From: Gadus chalcogrammus
Taxonomy: Eukaryota > Chordata > Actinopteri > Gadiformes > Gadidae
NCBI RefSeq assembly: GCF_026213295.1
Contig: NC_079426.1
Coordinates: 24,400,320 to 24,464,319 of the forward strand
Direction of reading: 5' to 3'
Length of the DNA: 64,000 nucleotides
In this document: piece by piece, positions 22,708 through 34,069 of the stretch
How positions within the stretch are numbered: the first letter of the stretch is position 1
How the letters are laid out: every line of letters starts with the position of its first letter
The notes under the pieces: generated by a model
Told to the model about the DNA's origin: nothing
Databases searched by the model: none
The model's input: only the letters and a program-made list of their open reading frames with translations
Made by a program: the position numbers and the translations under genes

Positions 22708-23926
22708 CACTGGAAAAAGGGTTTTAAGCCGTACTTCATCTGATTATTATTTTGTAATTCAATTCAAATAAACATTTTTTGTTTTATTTTTAAAATAACT
22801 TTTTTTTATTTCAAAATACTGTGAAATATAGATATTTTTAATTAGGAGCTCAATTAAGAAATATCCATTTTGACAAATGTAAAAAAAATATTTATTAACT
22901 GATTAATAATTTTGTCATTCAATCCAAATATTTTTTTTTTGTTTTCTTCCTAAAACAATGTTATATTTGATTAGGAGCTCAATTTAGAAATATTTGTTCA
23001 GACAAATGTACAATTTCAAGGTTACGTACAAGCCTGCGCATGCGCATTAAATACAAAGACGCTTACCACTACTGGACCAAACCGCAGTGTTGCCAACTTA
23101 GCGATTTTGTCGCTATATTTAGCTACTTTTCAGACCCCTTTGGCGACTTTTTTTCAAAACAGCGACAAGCGACAAATCTAGCTTCTTTTTCAGCTGCTAT
23201 TGGTGACTTTTGGCGACTTTTTGAGGTGAAAGCACTAGCCTTGACCAGAGTGACGATGACTCACTGGTTCTGTGAGCTAGGACAGTCTGTCTGTGTCTGG
23301 AGGGAGGTCTGGAGTAGGTCTAACTCTGCCATTTAGATTGTTAATATATATTGTATATTGTGTGGCGGCAGTAGCTCAGGTGGTCGAGAGGGTTGGCTGG
23401 TAACCTGAAGGTTGTCGGTTCGATCCCCGGCTTCACCAAGCAGAGTATCGAGGTGTCTTTGACAATGCACCTAACCCTGACTGATGTCGCGATGTGATGT
23501 CGAATCCAGACAGAAGCGCCCCAAGGCCATTGGGGGTGGGAAAAAATGATGATGATGATGTATACAAAAATATGTTACGTTTAAAAATGTTCATGTTTAA
23601 ATGAGAAACAATTGTTTGATTAAATTGTAATCTTTTTGATTGGATAAAACAAATTATTTCTGATAGATATTTCTTAAATGAGAAACAATTGTTGGAGTGA
23701 ATCAATATTTTTTTGTTTAGGATTTAACATACGATTTAAATGTATTAACTTCATTCAAAGAATAGAATTATACTTGGTGCCAAGTTGTATTATTTTGTTT
23801 TTATGAACATAGGAAATATTGTTTAAGGCAAGCTATATATTTGTCATTGGCTCAAGTTATGTAATATAGATGTGAACCATTACCCTTGTTTTTTTTAATT
23901 GGTTCAACAGAAGGCTTTTTCCAGTG
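22708..23926 (+). mobile_element. CACTG-ended element, copy 1
   Basis: The 1219-bp unit begins CACTGGAAAAAGG and ends CTTTTTCCAGTG, with TA on both sides. The same element lies inverted at 24108-25080. The CACTG terminus and short TSD resemble EnSpm/CACTA elements, but no transposase is present, so the class is tentative. It carries a SINE at 23362-23560. Confidence 0.65.
23362..23560 (+). repeat. tRNA-derived SINE inside copy 1
   Basis: tRNA-like head GTGGCGGCAGTAGCTCAGGT with B box GGTTCGATCCC, a body containing CTGATGTCGCGATGTGATGT, and a (GAT)n tail. The same SINE is at the same internal position in the inverted copy (24442-24653, - strand), so it inserted before the two elements became separate. 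Confidence 0.88.
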
Positions 23927-24107
23927 TAGTAGGCTATAGCCATGTTAAGCCAGTGCAAGAATTTGTTTGGGCACATTTTCAGATATTATGTTCTACAAAG
24001 ATCTGAATTATGATGTTTTAGTATTGACATAATCGACAAAACATTATAAAAATAAGACTTGCAATGTCTTTATATGGCTTTGAAACTCAAACTCATGAGT
24101 AAACTCA

Positions 24108-25080
24108 CACTGGAAAAAGTCTTCTGTTGAACCAAGTAAAAAAAATATGGGTAATGGTTCACATCTATATTACATAACTTGAGCCAATGACAAATATATA
24201 GCTTGCCTCAAACAATATTTCCTATGTTCATAAAAACAAAATAATACAACTTGGCACCAAGTATAATTCTATTCTTTGAATGAAGTTAATACATTTAAAT
24301 CGTATGTTAAATCCTAAACAAAAAAATATTGATTCACTCCAACAATTGGTTCTCATTTAAGAAATATCTATCAGAAATAATTTGGTTTATCCAATCAAAA
24401 AGATTACAATTTAATCAAACAATTGTTTCTCATTATTGTATACATCATCATCATCATTTTTTCCCGCTCGGCTCTCGCCGCTTCATGGCCTTGAGGCGCT
24501 TCTGTCTGGATTCGACATCACATCGCGACATCAGTCAGGGTTAGGTGCTTTGCCAAAGACACCTCGATACACTGCTTGGTGAAGCCGGGGATTGAACCAA
24601 CAACCTTCAGAATACCAGCCAACCCGCTCTACCACCTGAGCTACTGCCGCCAGTGGGTCATCGTCTCTCTGGTCAAGAGTAGTGCTTTCACCTCAAAAAG
24701 TCGCCAAAAGTCACCAATAGCAGCTGAAAAAGAAGCTAGATTTGTCGCTTGTCGCTGTTTTGAAAAAAAGTCGCCAAAGGGGTCTGAAAAGTAGCTAAAT
24801 ATAGCGACAAAATCGCTAAGTTGGCAACACTGCGGTTTGGTCCAGTAGTCGTAAGCGTCTTTGTATTTAATGCGCATGCGCAGGCTTGTACGTAACCTTG
24901 ACATTTTACATTTGTCAAAATAGATATTTCTTAATTGAACTCCTAACTAAAAATATCTATATTTCACAGTATTTTGAAGTAAAAAAAAGTTATTTTAAAA
25001 ATAAAACAAAAAATGTTTATTTGAATTGAATTACAAAATAATAATCAGATGAAGTGCGGCATAAATCCCTTTTTCCAGTG
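24108..25080 (-). mobile_element. CACTG-ended element, inverted copy 2
   Basis: The 973-bp unit begins CACTGGAAAAAG and ends CCCTTTTTCCAGTG, with CA on both sides. It is the inverse of 22708-23926 with about 250 bp less. Different flanking dinucleotides (TA versus CA) suggest separate insertions rather than a single palindrome. Confidence 0.65.
24442..24653 (-). repeat. tRNA-derived SINE inside inverted copy 2
   Basis: Same SINE family as 23362-23560, read on the - strand: head GGCGGCAGTAGCTCAGGTGG, B box GGTTCAATCCC, tail (GAT)n. Near the tail it has a segment containing GCGGCGAGAGCC where copy 1 has a shorter, different sequence. Confidence 0.85.
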
Positions 25081-25274
25081 CATGTAACTCATGTAAACTC
25101 ATGTAAAAAGTTCATTTACATCAACAGACAATACAATATACATTTACAACAAACACTTCATAACAGGTAACAACTAACAAGTGCTCTAATCAAATACTCA
25201 TCAACTTATTTGGGAAAAAAGTAACGGTTATTTAACATTCACGTGTCAGCAAGTGGCTTTACAATGAAATCACA

Positions 25275-27497
25275 CTATTTGAAAGAACCAAATGTGTTTT
25301 GTCTCTGGTCACTGTGGCAAACAAACTGCTCAGCAATAATTTTCCTATCCAACAGATCCAACTTGTGCTTTTGCACATGACACACAGCTACACTGTTGAG
25401 GCGTGTTTGTGTCATTGTACTCCTTAGCCATGTTTTAAGCCTCCGGAGGCCACTGAAGCTCCTTTCAGCTTCTGCAGAAGACACAGGGATGAAAAGCAGT
25501 AGTCTGACTAGAGTCTCCACTTGATTAAAGAGGCCACGGACCTCTGGAGACATCCCTTTTAAAATGTTTGCAACCTCTCTGCTTGTCTTGAATGTGTAAT
25601 TTGACCTAAACATCGCAAGCTGTACACTAAGATACTCAGGGTTTAGTTCTGGGTAGTGTTTCACAACCTCTGCTAATTTCCCAGTCAAGAGGACTTGTTC
25701 CATTGCCCTGATTTGTTGCATCCTTTCCTGAAGAAACCGGTCATGAAACTGGACATCCACAACATCAAGAATTTTGTAAAATTCTGCTCTGTAGTAATCA
25801 ATGGGGGATGCATGTTTATGTGCAGGGGCACACCCTGTGAAACGTTGAGGTGGCTTGCAGGCCCGTGGAGAGGTAATGGGGCTAAGGTCTAGTGTTTCAC
25901 ACATCTCTGTAGCTTTTGTGTACACATTGTTGAAACTCTCTGTATTTCGCTTCTCGGCATAAGTTTGTTTTACACATTCTACCGCCTTAAGCGCTCCATC
26001 CACTGTTTGTGCTCTCGCCTGAAGGGAAACATTCAACATCTCCAGATCCTCAGTTGTCTCCAGTGCACACAACAGACCCAAGACAACATTTCCCTGAGTA
26101 AATGTGTCATGTAAACCTTGAGCCTTGATTGCTGCATCGCTTGAACTTTCACCCATTTCTGCCAGGGTGAGCAAAATGCACTCATACTGATTAAATACAG
26201 CACGAATTGCACCTGTACGAACTGTCCACCTTGTTGGACAAAGGGGCCTGATCTCAGAGGTGTGACAAGGACCATTCTCAGACTTGGCTATTCCCTTGAA
26301 AATCTCCTTCAACTTCACTGACTGACCAAACAATTTCCCCAATTCATTTACCCAATCCAGTGCATTGCGGACAAAATGTGTGGCAGTGCAGGCCTGCTGG
26401 GTGATCAGATTAACACAGTGAGCTGTGCAATGTACATAATGGGCCAGAGGTTGTTGCTGTTTAATAATGGCTTGGGCACCGTTGTATTTTCCTGCCATGT
26501 TTGCCGCCCCATCATATGCTTGACCCCGCAACCCACTGATTCGCAAATTTAGGCACTGGAGAACATCTAACACCACTCTTGCCAGATTTTCTCCAGTTGT
26601 TGAGGACACTTCATAAAGGCCAATGAATTCTTCGTGAACTATCAGGTCGTGATCAACATACCGCAGGCAAAATGCCTCTTGCTCCTTTCCTGACACATCT
26701 CGTGTGCCGTCCATCATCACAGAGTACTGCAGATGTGGAAGAGCTGTGATTGCATCTGCAATTTCCCTAATTATCGAACAGCTGAACAGTTGGAGCAATT
26801 CGTTCTGGATTGGGGCAGATACATATGTTTTCTTTCTGGTCAGCCATTTGGAAAGGCAGGGGTCATCCTCTGCCTTGTACTTGAGGAGTTGGTCAAAATT
26901 CCCCTCACCACTATCATGTCCACGCATAGCGAGACCCTGCCTGGCTAGCATCTGCAACCCTCCAATGATTTTGAGAAGACATGCCCTTGCCTCCTCCTGC
27001 TGTTGAGCAGTCACACTAGACAGCTGGCACTGAACTGACTTGCCTTCGTGTAAGTATGTTGTGATGGCTGTTTTGTGGCATTCACTTTTTTCATGAGATT
27101 CGAATCTCTCTAAGGCTTTCTTCAAATTTTTGAAGCCAGTCGTAATAAAGGCTGGCTCTGAATTTTTAGCAAGCGGGGATGTCTCAGATTGGAAAGATTT
27201 ATTGCAGTAAAAACAGAGTACCCCTTCCACACATGGACTCACATGAAGCCATGGGAATTTTTTGTACCACTTTGCCTGGAAAGTGAGTGTGTATTTAGGA
27301 AGAGACTGCTTCACAATGCATTTAGGGTCTGGTTGGTTGGGTTTAATGTAAACTGATGAAGCAGCACAATTATCTGCACTCTCACTCCTATCATCTTTCT
27401 CATCCTGGCCTGCATCTTCTCGGCTGCCTTCTCCTTCTTCCTCCTCCATATCTCTGTCCACCTCACTCCTGGACACATCTTTCGCCTGTTCATCCTC
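25275..27497 (-). CDS. hAT transposase (TTF-type zinc finger, DUF4371, dimerisation domain), copy 1
   Basis: Uninterrupted frame of about 740 codons. Residues are numbered from the GTG-encoded residue at 27476. An acidic N-terminus (1-40) precedes a TTF-type zinc finger (C82, C88, C91, H128, C133, H134). The DUF4371/RNase H-like core follows, with D256 in MMDG and D322 in YDGAANM. The C-terminal hAT dimerisation motif is SSAEAERSFSGL near 666-677. This matches ZMYM1-like fish proteins of hAT origin. No ATG starts this frame; it is open to a splice-acceptor-like AG at 27498, so an upstream exon is likely. A candidate exon with a GTAAGT donor lies near 28143-28190, but its phase does not join cleanly. 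Function is inferred as transposition; domestication is not excluded. Confidence 0.88.
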   Translation of the reverse strand, partial: EDEQAKDVSRSEVDRDMEEEEGEGSREDAGQDEKDDRSESADNCAASSVYIKPNQPDPKCIVKQSLPKYTLTFQAKWYKKFPWLHVSPCVEGVLCFYCNKSFQSETSPLAKNSEPAFITTGFKNLKKALERFESHEKSECHKTAITTYLHEGKSVQCQLSSVTAQQQEEARACLLKIIGGLQMLARQGLAMRGHDSGEGNFDQLLKYKAEDDPCLSKWLTRKKTYVSAPIQNELLQLFSCSIIREIADAITALPHLQYSVMMDGTRDVSGKEQEAFCLRYVDHDLIVHEEFIGLYEVSSTTGENLARVVLDVLQCLNLRISGLRGQAYDGAANMAGKYNGAQAIIKQQQPLAHYVHCTAHCVNLITQQACTATHFVRNALDWVNELGKLFGQSVKLKEIFKGIAKSENGPCHTSEIRPLCPTRWTVRTGAIRAVFNQYECILLTLAEMGESSSDAAIKAQGLHDTFTQGNVVLGLLCALETTEDLEMLNVSLQARAQTVDGALKAVECVKQTYAEKRNTESFNNVYTKATEMCETLDLSPITSPRACKPPQRFTGCAPAHKHASPIDYYRAEFYKILDVVDVQFHDRFLQERMQQIRAMEQVLLTGKLAEVVKHYPELNPEYLSVQLAMFRSNYTFKTSREVANILKGMSPEVRGLFNQVETLVRLLLFIPVSSAEAERSFSGLRRLKTWLRSTMTQTRLNSVAVCHVQKHKLDLLDRKIIAEQFVCHSDQRQNTFGSFK

Positions 27498-27500
27498 CTA

Positions 27501-28867
27501 ATTGAAATATTTAAAATTAAAATGCAGATAGGCAAAAGGCCTATATTTCTTCTCCTTTACTGTCTTTCTGTTGCCGCTGGCTCTGTGGCTGTTATTGTGC
27601 CGTTGCACGTTGTTACCAGTAGATGGCCGTCAAAGGCCAGATATGAATCGGAGTAGCCCTTTAGCTATGTCAGTGCAGTTGCCTGTTCAAGCAAGGGATG
27701 TGACTGACTAACTTGACGAACACACGGACAGTCGAATGGAACGCACTTGCATGCTTCTAATGTTCTAAGAAAACAAGATGAACCCTTGAAACACACTGTT
27801 GAGGACATTTCACGTTCAAGTGTGCTGAGAAAGCGAATCGCACAATTCTCCGGATTTTCGTGTATCACAGCATTCATTCACATTCATTAAACCAGTAGGC
27901 CTAAGTTGATTGCTGTGACACATACTTTGTGTATATTTTGAGTGATACACCTTGTAGATTGAAGTGCGTTTTCTCAAGGTTTGAAAATGACGAATCGCAC
28001 GAGGATCTCTACTCTCCGTAAAGGCTACCTGTAGCCCTAGTCAAACCTGTGCATCCCGACCGCGGTAGCACTCGAAACAGATAGCCTATAGCTTGCAACT
28101 TGCAAGCACGTCAGTGTCTGCAGAGGGAGAGAAGTCAACTTACTTGTTTTCTCTTGAAGCCGTCTACAGTCCCCTGTCGGCATCATTGGCTATATTGCAC
28201 GAAAAAAGAGAACAGTTTTAAAACTAAAGTAGGCTTAGTTCCAGTCGGAAGAATGAATGGGATCTTATGCTAGGAGGTAACTAGCTCTTGAATAGAGAGC
28301 CATGAACCTTGCATCTATTAATGATTAATAATTAATCGCTTAATCGCTTTAATCGCTTAATATGCCTGAAAATGTTGCCTTCATTACAGGCAGTGAATGA
28401 TGCTGATCTAAAACAGTGATCCAATTCTACCTTTTCATTGAAGGCGTCAAGTCAGTATGCAGCACGAACAGTTAGGCACAGCAATCTGTGAGAAACTGCT
28501 TGAATGACCGCGGTCACCGCGCTGAGCTCGCAGTCGGGTCTCGGGAGCACCGCTGCCAGCGCTTTCTGCAGGCTGCGCAAGCTGTTTAGTCTACGTAACG
28601 TCAATTGTTGCGCTGGGATTTACAGAGTGATAATTTGATACAGAGGGATGCAATCATAGCAACCATTTTAAATTGCATACAACAGGCGAACGTTTACTAT
28701 TTTTTATTAGAAAAGCTGATTTTTGTGAGGATTTGACGAACAAAAGTGGAGGGGATGGAATGGCCTTCCAATAGAAGTGAGGGGGATGCATCGTACTCAT
28801 CCCCCGCGTCTGATACGCGCCTACTGACGAGCTCCTCGCTCGATGTTTACTGTTATGGTAGAATGCA
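27501..28867. other. 5' flank of the hAT gene, mostly unassigned
   Basis: Holds the possible 5' exon region near 28143-28190 and a small palindromic GGGGGATGCATC...ATCCCCC segment near 28775-28805. A related GGGGGATGCCATCCCCCC segment is at about 17010. No other supported gene. Confidence 0.5.
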
Positions 28868-29092
28868 CATGGCCTGGAAGGAGTGGGCGGAGCCGGTGTG
28901 ACGTATTACCCTCGGCTTCCTCACTTGTCTGTGGTGCTGCCTTCTGTGGATGGAGCAGCTATTGCAGCCTTCAGAAAGGTCCTGCTCCCCTTGTGGCTAT
29001 GTATCGTATTTACGGCTTATATGTTTGGTCCTGCTTCCTAGGGTCTATGTGTGGGTAGCTCAGGTTCTTAAAATACGTAACAGATCCTTGGC
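28868..29092 (+). repeat. DIRS-associated terminal fragment
   Basis: Matches the insert at 14937-15095 inside the DIRS recombinase gene (shared GTGACGTA, TGGAGCAGC, TGTGGCTATGT, TTCTTAAAATAC). It is directly followed by LINE sequence. The second copy is at 62485-62709. Confidence 0.6.
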
Positions 29093-29119
29093 CATGCGTC
29101 ACACAATTGACGAGGAAGG

Positions 29120-30128
29120 AATGAGACTGTGTTGGCCCTAACAGTGAACCATAGTAAAACCAAAATAATGATATTTGAAAAAAGACCCAGCTTCAACAAA
29201 TACACATTCCACCTAGACACTGTTACTCTAGAGCAAACAAAAAACTATAGGCCTACCTACCTCGGCATAAAGATGAACGCCAAAGGAAATTTCAACAAAG
29301 CTGTTAATGACCTGAGAGACAAGGCAATGAGGGCATTTTATGGCAGATAAGAAATATCAAACTAGACATCCCAATTAAGATTTGGCAAAAAATATTTGAC
29401 GCAGTGATAGAGCCCAATGCGCTCTACGGCTGTGAAGTCTGGGTCCCACTTACCAACCAAGATTTTATAAAATGGGAAAAAACATCACATTGAAACTCTT
29501 CATGCAGAATTCTACAAATCAATACTAAAAGTCCAAAGAAAGACCCCAAATAATGCATGCAGATCAGAATTAGGTCGATGTCCAATCGTTATTAAAATTC
29601 AGAAGAGAGCCCTACAATTTTATAACCACCTTAAGGAAAGCGACAGCAACACACTCCACAACAAGGCTCTTACCCATAGAGAGTTATACCCAGAAAAGTG
29701 TCCCCTTAGCCAGCTTGTCCTGGAAATCAACAACAACCAACACATCAGGCAATACCAAATTATAAGAAAACAAAATGAAAAGTATTTGGCACATTGGAAA
29801 GAGTCCACCAAAAACCAGAGTAAATTGGCATGCTATTTGTCCCTTAACAGAGACTACGCCGTGGCAGAATACCTGACCACCGTGGCCGACCCAAAATTGA
29901 GGCAATACTTGACCAGATACAGACTCAGCGAACACAGCCTGGCCATCGAGAAAGGACGCCACAGATAGACCTGGCTCCCAAGAGAAGACAGACTGTGCTC
30001 CCATTGCACACACAACCAACTAGAGACAGAACTGCCCTTCCTGACTTCCTGCCAGTCATACAAAGACATCAGGAATACACACTTCCCAGGGAATACAAAG
30101 GCATGCGAGGACTTCAAAGACACTCCAG
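29120..30128 (+). pseudogene. non-LTR retrotransposon (LINE) RT C-terminal fragment
   Basis: Translation in shifting frames shows the end of a LINE reverse transcriptase: VNHSKTKIMIFEK, YLGIKMNAKGNFNKA, NALYGCEVWVPL, CRSELGRCPI, and a late Cys/His cluster (CSHCTHN). Frame changes near 29225, 29345, 29480 and 29965 and the missing RT core show it is a dead 5'-truncated copy. The clade is not decided. The second copy is at 62737-63745 with the same lesions. Confidence 0.8.
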
Positions 30129-30130
30129 GG

Positions 30131-30480
30131 CCCCGTTTCCCGATAACGATGGATCTTCGCTCGTAAGATCATTCTCCCGATGGATCTTTCGAACCATCGA
30201 TAATTTCTTTGTTGCGTTTCCGGACGTTGTTAGGAACACTTTGAGGAACTCCTGAATCCGAATAACAATGCAATGTTATGTGTGTGCAATGTTGTTGCAC
30301 AACATTGCAGCCAAGGCTGGGGTGGCATTGGGTGAACCGGACGAGGACGAGGACGAGGAAGAGGAAGATCCGTTTCGGGACGGCCTCCCGGATTACGCTG
30401 CTGGTTTGGGCGCGAACTCAGGTCGCCCGTATTGCAGGGCCTAAACCACTCAGCCAACTGCTGGTTCATAAAGTTGATGG
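30131..30480 (+). pseudogene. PIF/Harbinger fragment: terminus plus transposase C-terminal end
   Basis: Starts GGCCCCGTTTCCCGATAACG, typical of a Harbinger-type terminus. From about 30265 one frame reads VMCAMLLHNIAAKAGVALGE, then an acidic DEDEDEEEE stretch and a stop. That is the C-terminal end of a HARBI1-like nuclease (conserved CA.LHNI). The middle of the gene is deleted. The second copy begins at 63748 and is cut by the window end. Confidence 0.68.
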
Positions 30481-31274
30481 AATGGAGTGGTCTTGAGAAA
30501 ATATCCACGATAACAATATAGGCATATCCCAATTAATTTAATTACTTTATTTGCATCATTTAATCTTAAATCCTTAGTGAAAATATAGGCTGTTTGTACT
30601 TCATATATGTACATTTATGACAAAATCGTGAGGACTAGGCTTGTGACAGACACACACATGTGGCGCTCGCGCGGTAATAGCTCATTGGCGCCACCTAGTG
30701 ATCATTATGTGCAAATGCACAGCCTCTCATTCAAATGACTTAGGGGTCATTTGACCCCTCTTGTGGCGCTAGTAGTAAGTAAAAATGGCCCGGCGTTTCT
30801 AGTGTTAATTTCATGCACTTAAAATACCGGCTGTGTCCCAATTCATAGGACGCATCATTCGAAGGCTGTACCCTACCTGTTATCCCGTATACCACAATGC
30901 AATGCGGTCGTGTTTTTCTGGAGGAGAAGAAGAAGTTGAATAACCCTATAGTATCTTGGGTATAAAGGCTGGGACAAATTTCAAAGTACACCTTATGTTG
31001 ATAGTATAGACCGTCGTGATTCCCATTGAAACGAATGGCGCGGTGATTCTCTTCAAAACGAGAGCCGGTAAATTGTGAAAAATGAATTAAACAGTAATCA
31101 GACAACGCGGTTATGTGCTATAGACCCTAGAGTATCTGTGTTATAAAGGCTGGGACGAATTTCGAATTATAAATATGTACAATGCATAATGTTAGCTCAT
31201 CCATGTGCTCAATGCATCACAATGTAGTTGGCCTCTGTTCCTTTCGTTAAATATTTGTGTTGGCCTCTCACAGG
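30481..31274. other. flank upstream of element A
   Basis: Contains a short ACACACATGTGGCGCTCGCG repeat remnant (30650-30700) and two related segments about 182 bp apart (30943 and 31125, both with TATAAAGGCTGGGAC). It may include the promoter or left end of element A, but no inverted repeat matching the other side of A was found. Confidence 0.45.
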
Positions 31275-33371
31275 ATGGATGAGTTGTGCGAGTTCTTGAG
31301 GTCGCGGAATGTACCAGAAGAAAACATACAGCAACTGGAAAACGATAAGGTAACTAGTCTGTTAATGGGGGAAAGATAGGCTAAATTGTGTGTTTATGCA
31401 TTTTTTGTCAGAGCAGTCCTTTTAATTACTGCTTCTGTTGATGTTAAATTATATTTGTTTTGTGGCTGTGTGTGTGTGTTTTCCTCTTTTTTTAAGATCG
31501 ATCCCAATGTCCTCCTGCTCATGAACGACGACCAGTTGACCGAGTATCTACCATCATATGGAGACCGACTGGCTGTCCTTGGATATTGCAGATTGAAGGG
31601 GAAGAATCCTGTTGCCCGCAAATCAAAACTTTTTGAGCGACTGAAAGCCAAGGTAGCAAAAAGTGAGGATCGTGAACACTTGTCTGAGAAGTTACCATGT
31701 CAAAATGCTCAGAAGAAAGAGCGTAAAATTGAAATTGGGTTGAATTTCCGTGACGGGAAATTCTTACAAATGAGGGCCAAAAAGGGGGGCGGGACCAGGA
31801 AAATCTCTGTCCAAGAATTGTTGTAAAGATCAGTTAATTGAACAGGCCAAAAACCTGTTTTTCCCTGGTCAGAAAAATGCAGAAGGAAAGATTTTGCGAT
31901 TGAACTAACTGATTTTCAGGAGCGCCCGTTAGATCCCCTGACTACAGTTGGGGAACTTTATGAAGTAAAGCTGCCCATTTTACGCTTTTACTTAGCAACA
32001 ACCAAGAGGCCTGGTTGCAGTGAGAATCAGCTTGCAGCCTCCCCCAACCCCCCTAGGCCTAGTTTACCTCTGGCTGAAGGTCAGGAAACCGCAGATGTGG
32101 TACATGTTAGTAGCAGCAATGTCCTGTCTGATACAAACAGTGATCCTGAGCCCTTCGATTTCTCCACTGTTGACATGACAGATTTGGCTAGTGTGAGCGA
32201 ATTTGATGCCGCCAATGGTGTAGATGTCTTGGAGAATAGTGGCACAGTTACCTTTTTCCAAGGACACCTACATGATCTGGACTGGGTTAGCCTTGATGAT
32301 ACCTTACAAATGTCTCCTCGGGCATCAAGTTCATCTACTCCGACCCTAGATATTGCTCATGTGCCCATTGATCAGAGTGAAAGAACAAAGAGAATAATTG
32401 TTGTTCACCGTGGGCAGATCCTGAGAGAACTAATCACACATTTTTTGGACGCGAGTGTCATGCGAGATGATGTTTTCATCCAAGTAATTCTTCCCAATGG
32501 AAGTTTGGAAATGGCAGTTGATGAAGGTGGCGTGTTAAGGGATGTGCTAACTGAATTTTGGCTGGACTTTTATGAGCAATGCACTTTAGGAAATGCTTTC
32601 AAGGTGCCTTTTCTACGCCATGATTTTGGTACGCAGCAGTGGGAAAGCATTGGCAGAATAATAGCAATGGGTTGGCAAAAAGAGAAGTACCTGCCTATAA
32701 AAATAGCCCCAGTAATTTTGGAGAAAGTTGCCCTGGGAAGTGTGAAGAGTAGTCTTGTTGACTGCTTCCTGAAATATGTCACAGAGTCAGAGAGATTGGT
32801 GTTTGAATCCTGCCGTTCAGATTTTGAAAGTGTGGATCAGGAAGAATTGATTGAAGTAATGGATCTCCACAGCTGTCGAAGAATGCCAACCGCTGATAAT
32901 ATTGAACAGCTCTTGGAGGAGCTTGCCCACCAAAAGCTGGTTCAAGAACCCGCCTTTGTCCTAGAGCAGTGGAGCAAGGTGCTTGCACCCTTTAGGTCAG
33001 ATTTGGAAGGCATTTCAGAAGCGTATGTAAATCTTCATCCAACACTGAGGAAAGTGATTAGGTCTATCTCTTACCCCACTACTATGAACGACCAGCAGAA
33101 GAACATAGGAAAGCATCTGAGCACTTACCTTAGAGAATCTGAAATACAGCACCTGTCTCTATTCCTTCGGTTTTGCACTGGCTCTGATTTGTTTCTTGGT
33201 AAGACCATTACTTTGAACTTCACGAATTTGCAAGGTATGCAGAGACGGCCCATCGCCCACACATGTGGATGCTACTTGGAGTTGCCAATTGATTATGACA
33301 ATTACCCGGATTTCAGACATGAAATTAACAAAGTATTGGAGAGTGGTGTGTGGGCAATGGACATAGTTTAG
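31275..33371 (+). pseudogene. SAM-like plus HECT-type ubiquitin-ligase gene of element A
   Basis: Exon 1 (31275-31349) encodes MDELCEFLRSRNVPEEN and onward and ends at a GTAACT donor. Exon 2 starts at 31497 after an AG. Together they form a SAM-like domain (about 60 residues), then a conserved region with KIEIGLNFRDG and GGGTRKISV. The frame breaks near 31815 and again near 31890. The rest is open to 33371: an acidic linker, then a HECT domain with DEGGVLRDVLTEFW (N-lobe motif D.GG..R) and PIAHTCGCYLELP containing the catalytic Cys 35 residues from the end. HECT ligases accept ubiquitin on that Cys and pass it to substrates. Two frameshifts make this copy non-functional unless they are sequencing errors. 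Confidence 0.82.
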
Positions 33372-33410
33372 TTGATTCAGCTGCCATCAGCAGCCTCCTC
33401 ATGTCAAGAT

Positions 33411-33900
33411 GATTTAATGCACATATTTTGAGATGCTGGATTATATGTAATATGTAAATATGAAATTATATAATGTACTGATGTATTAATGTAATGAGAT
33501 TTAATGTACATATTTTGATATGTTGGATTATATGTAATATGTAAATATGAAATTATATAATGTACTGATGTATTAATGTAATGAGATTTAATGTACATAT
33601 TTTGATATGTTGGATTATGTAAATATGTTATTATATAATGTACTGTTGTATTAATGAAATGTCTTGAAGTCATCCCCACCAATACATAGTTTAGCAGATT
33701 CAGATTCCATCAACAGCCTCTTCATGTCGAGATTACTTAATTTAATGATTTTGAGATGCTGGATTATATGTAAATAGGAAATTATAGAATGTAATGTGAT
33801 TTAATGTAGAGACTTTGAGATGCTGGATTATAATTAATGTGTAAATATTTAATTATATAATGAACTATTGTATTAATGTAATGTATTAAAGTTATCACCA
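33411..33900. repeat. AT-rich 87-bp tandem repeat
   Basis: Units start GATTTAATG at 33411, 33498 and 33585 (period 87) and continue in degenerate form to about 33900. They lie between the convergent HECT and transposase genes of element A. Confidence 0.85.
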
Positions 33901-34069
33901 CCAATACATTGTTTAGCCGTTTCAGCTGCCATCAGCAGGTTATATATATCCCAGCAATACTTATGTTGTTTTTTAAAGCTGTTTTATGGGAAGATAATAA
34001 AACTGTTCATTAAATTGTGGCTAACTGTTTAGTTATATCCCAATAATCAATATTATGAGTCTGACGCAT

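Noticed and set aside
23362..23435. tRNA gene
   Set aside because: It has A- and B-box-like sequences but continues into a SINE body with a (GAT)n tail, and repeats at other places; no convincing cloverleaf. The same reasoning applies to 12090-12162.
33404..33682. 92-aa ORF with repeated HYINTSVHYIISYL
   Set aside because: Translation of the 87-bp AT-rich tandem repeat.
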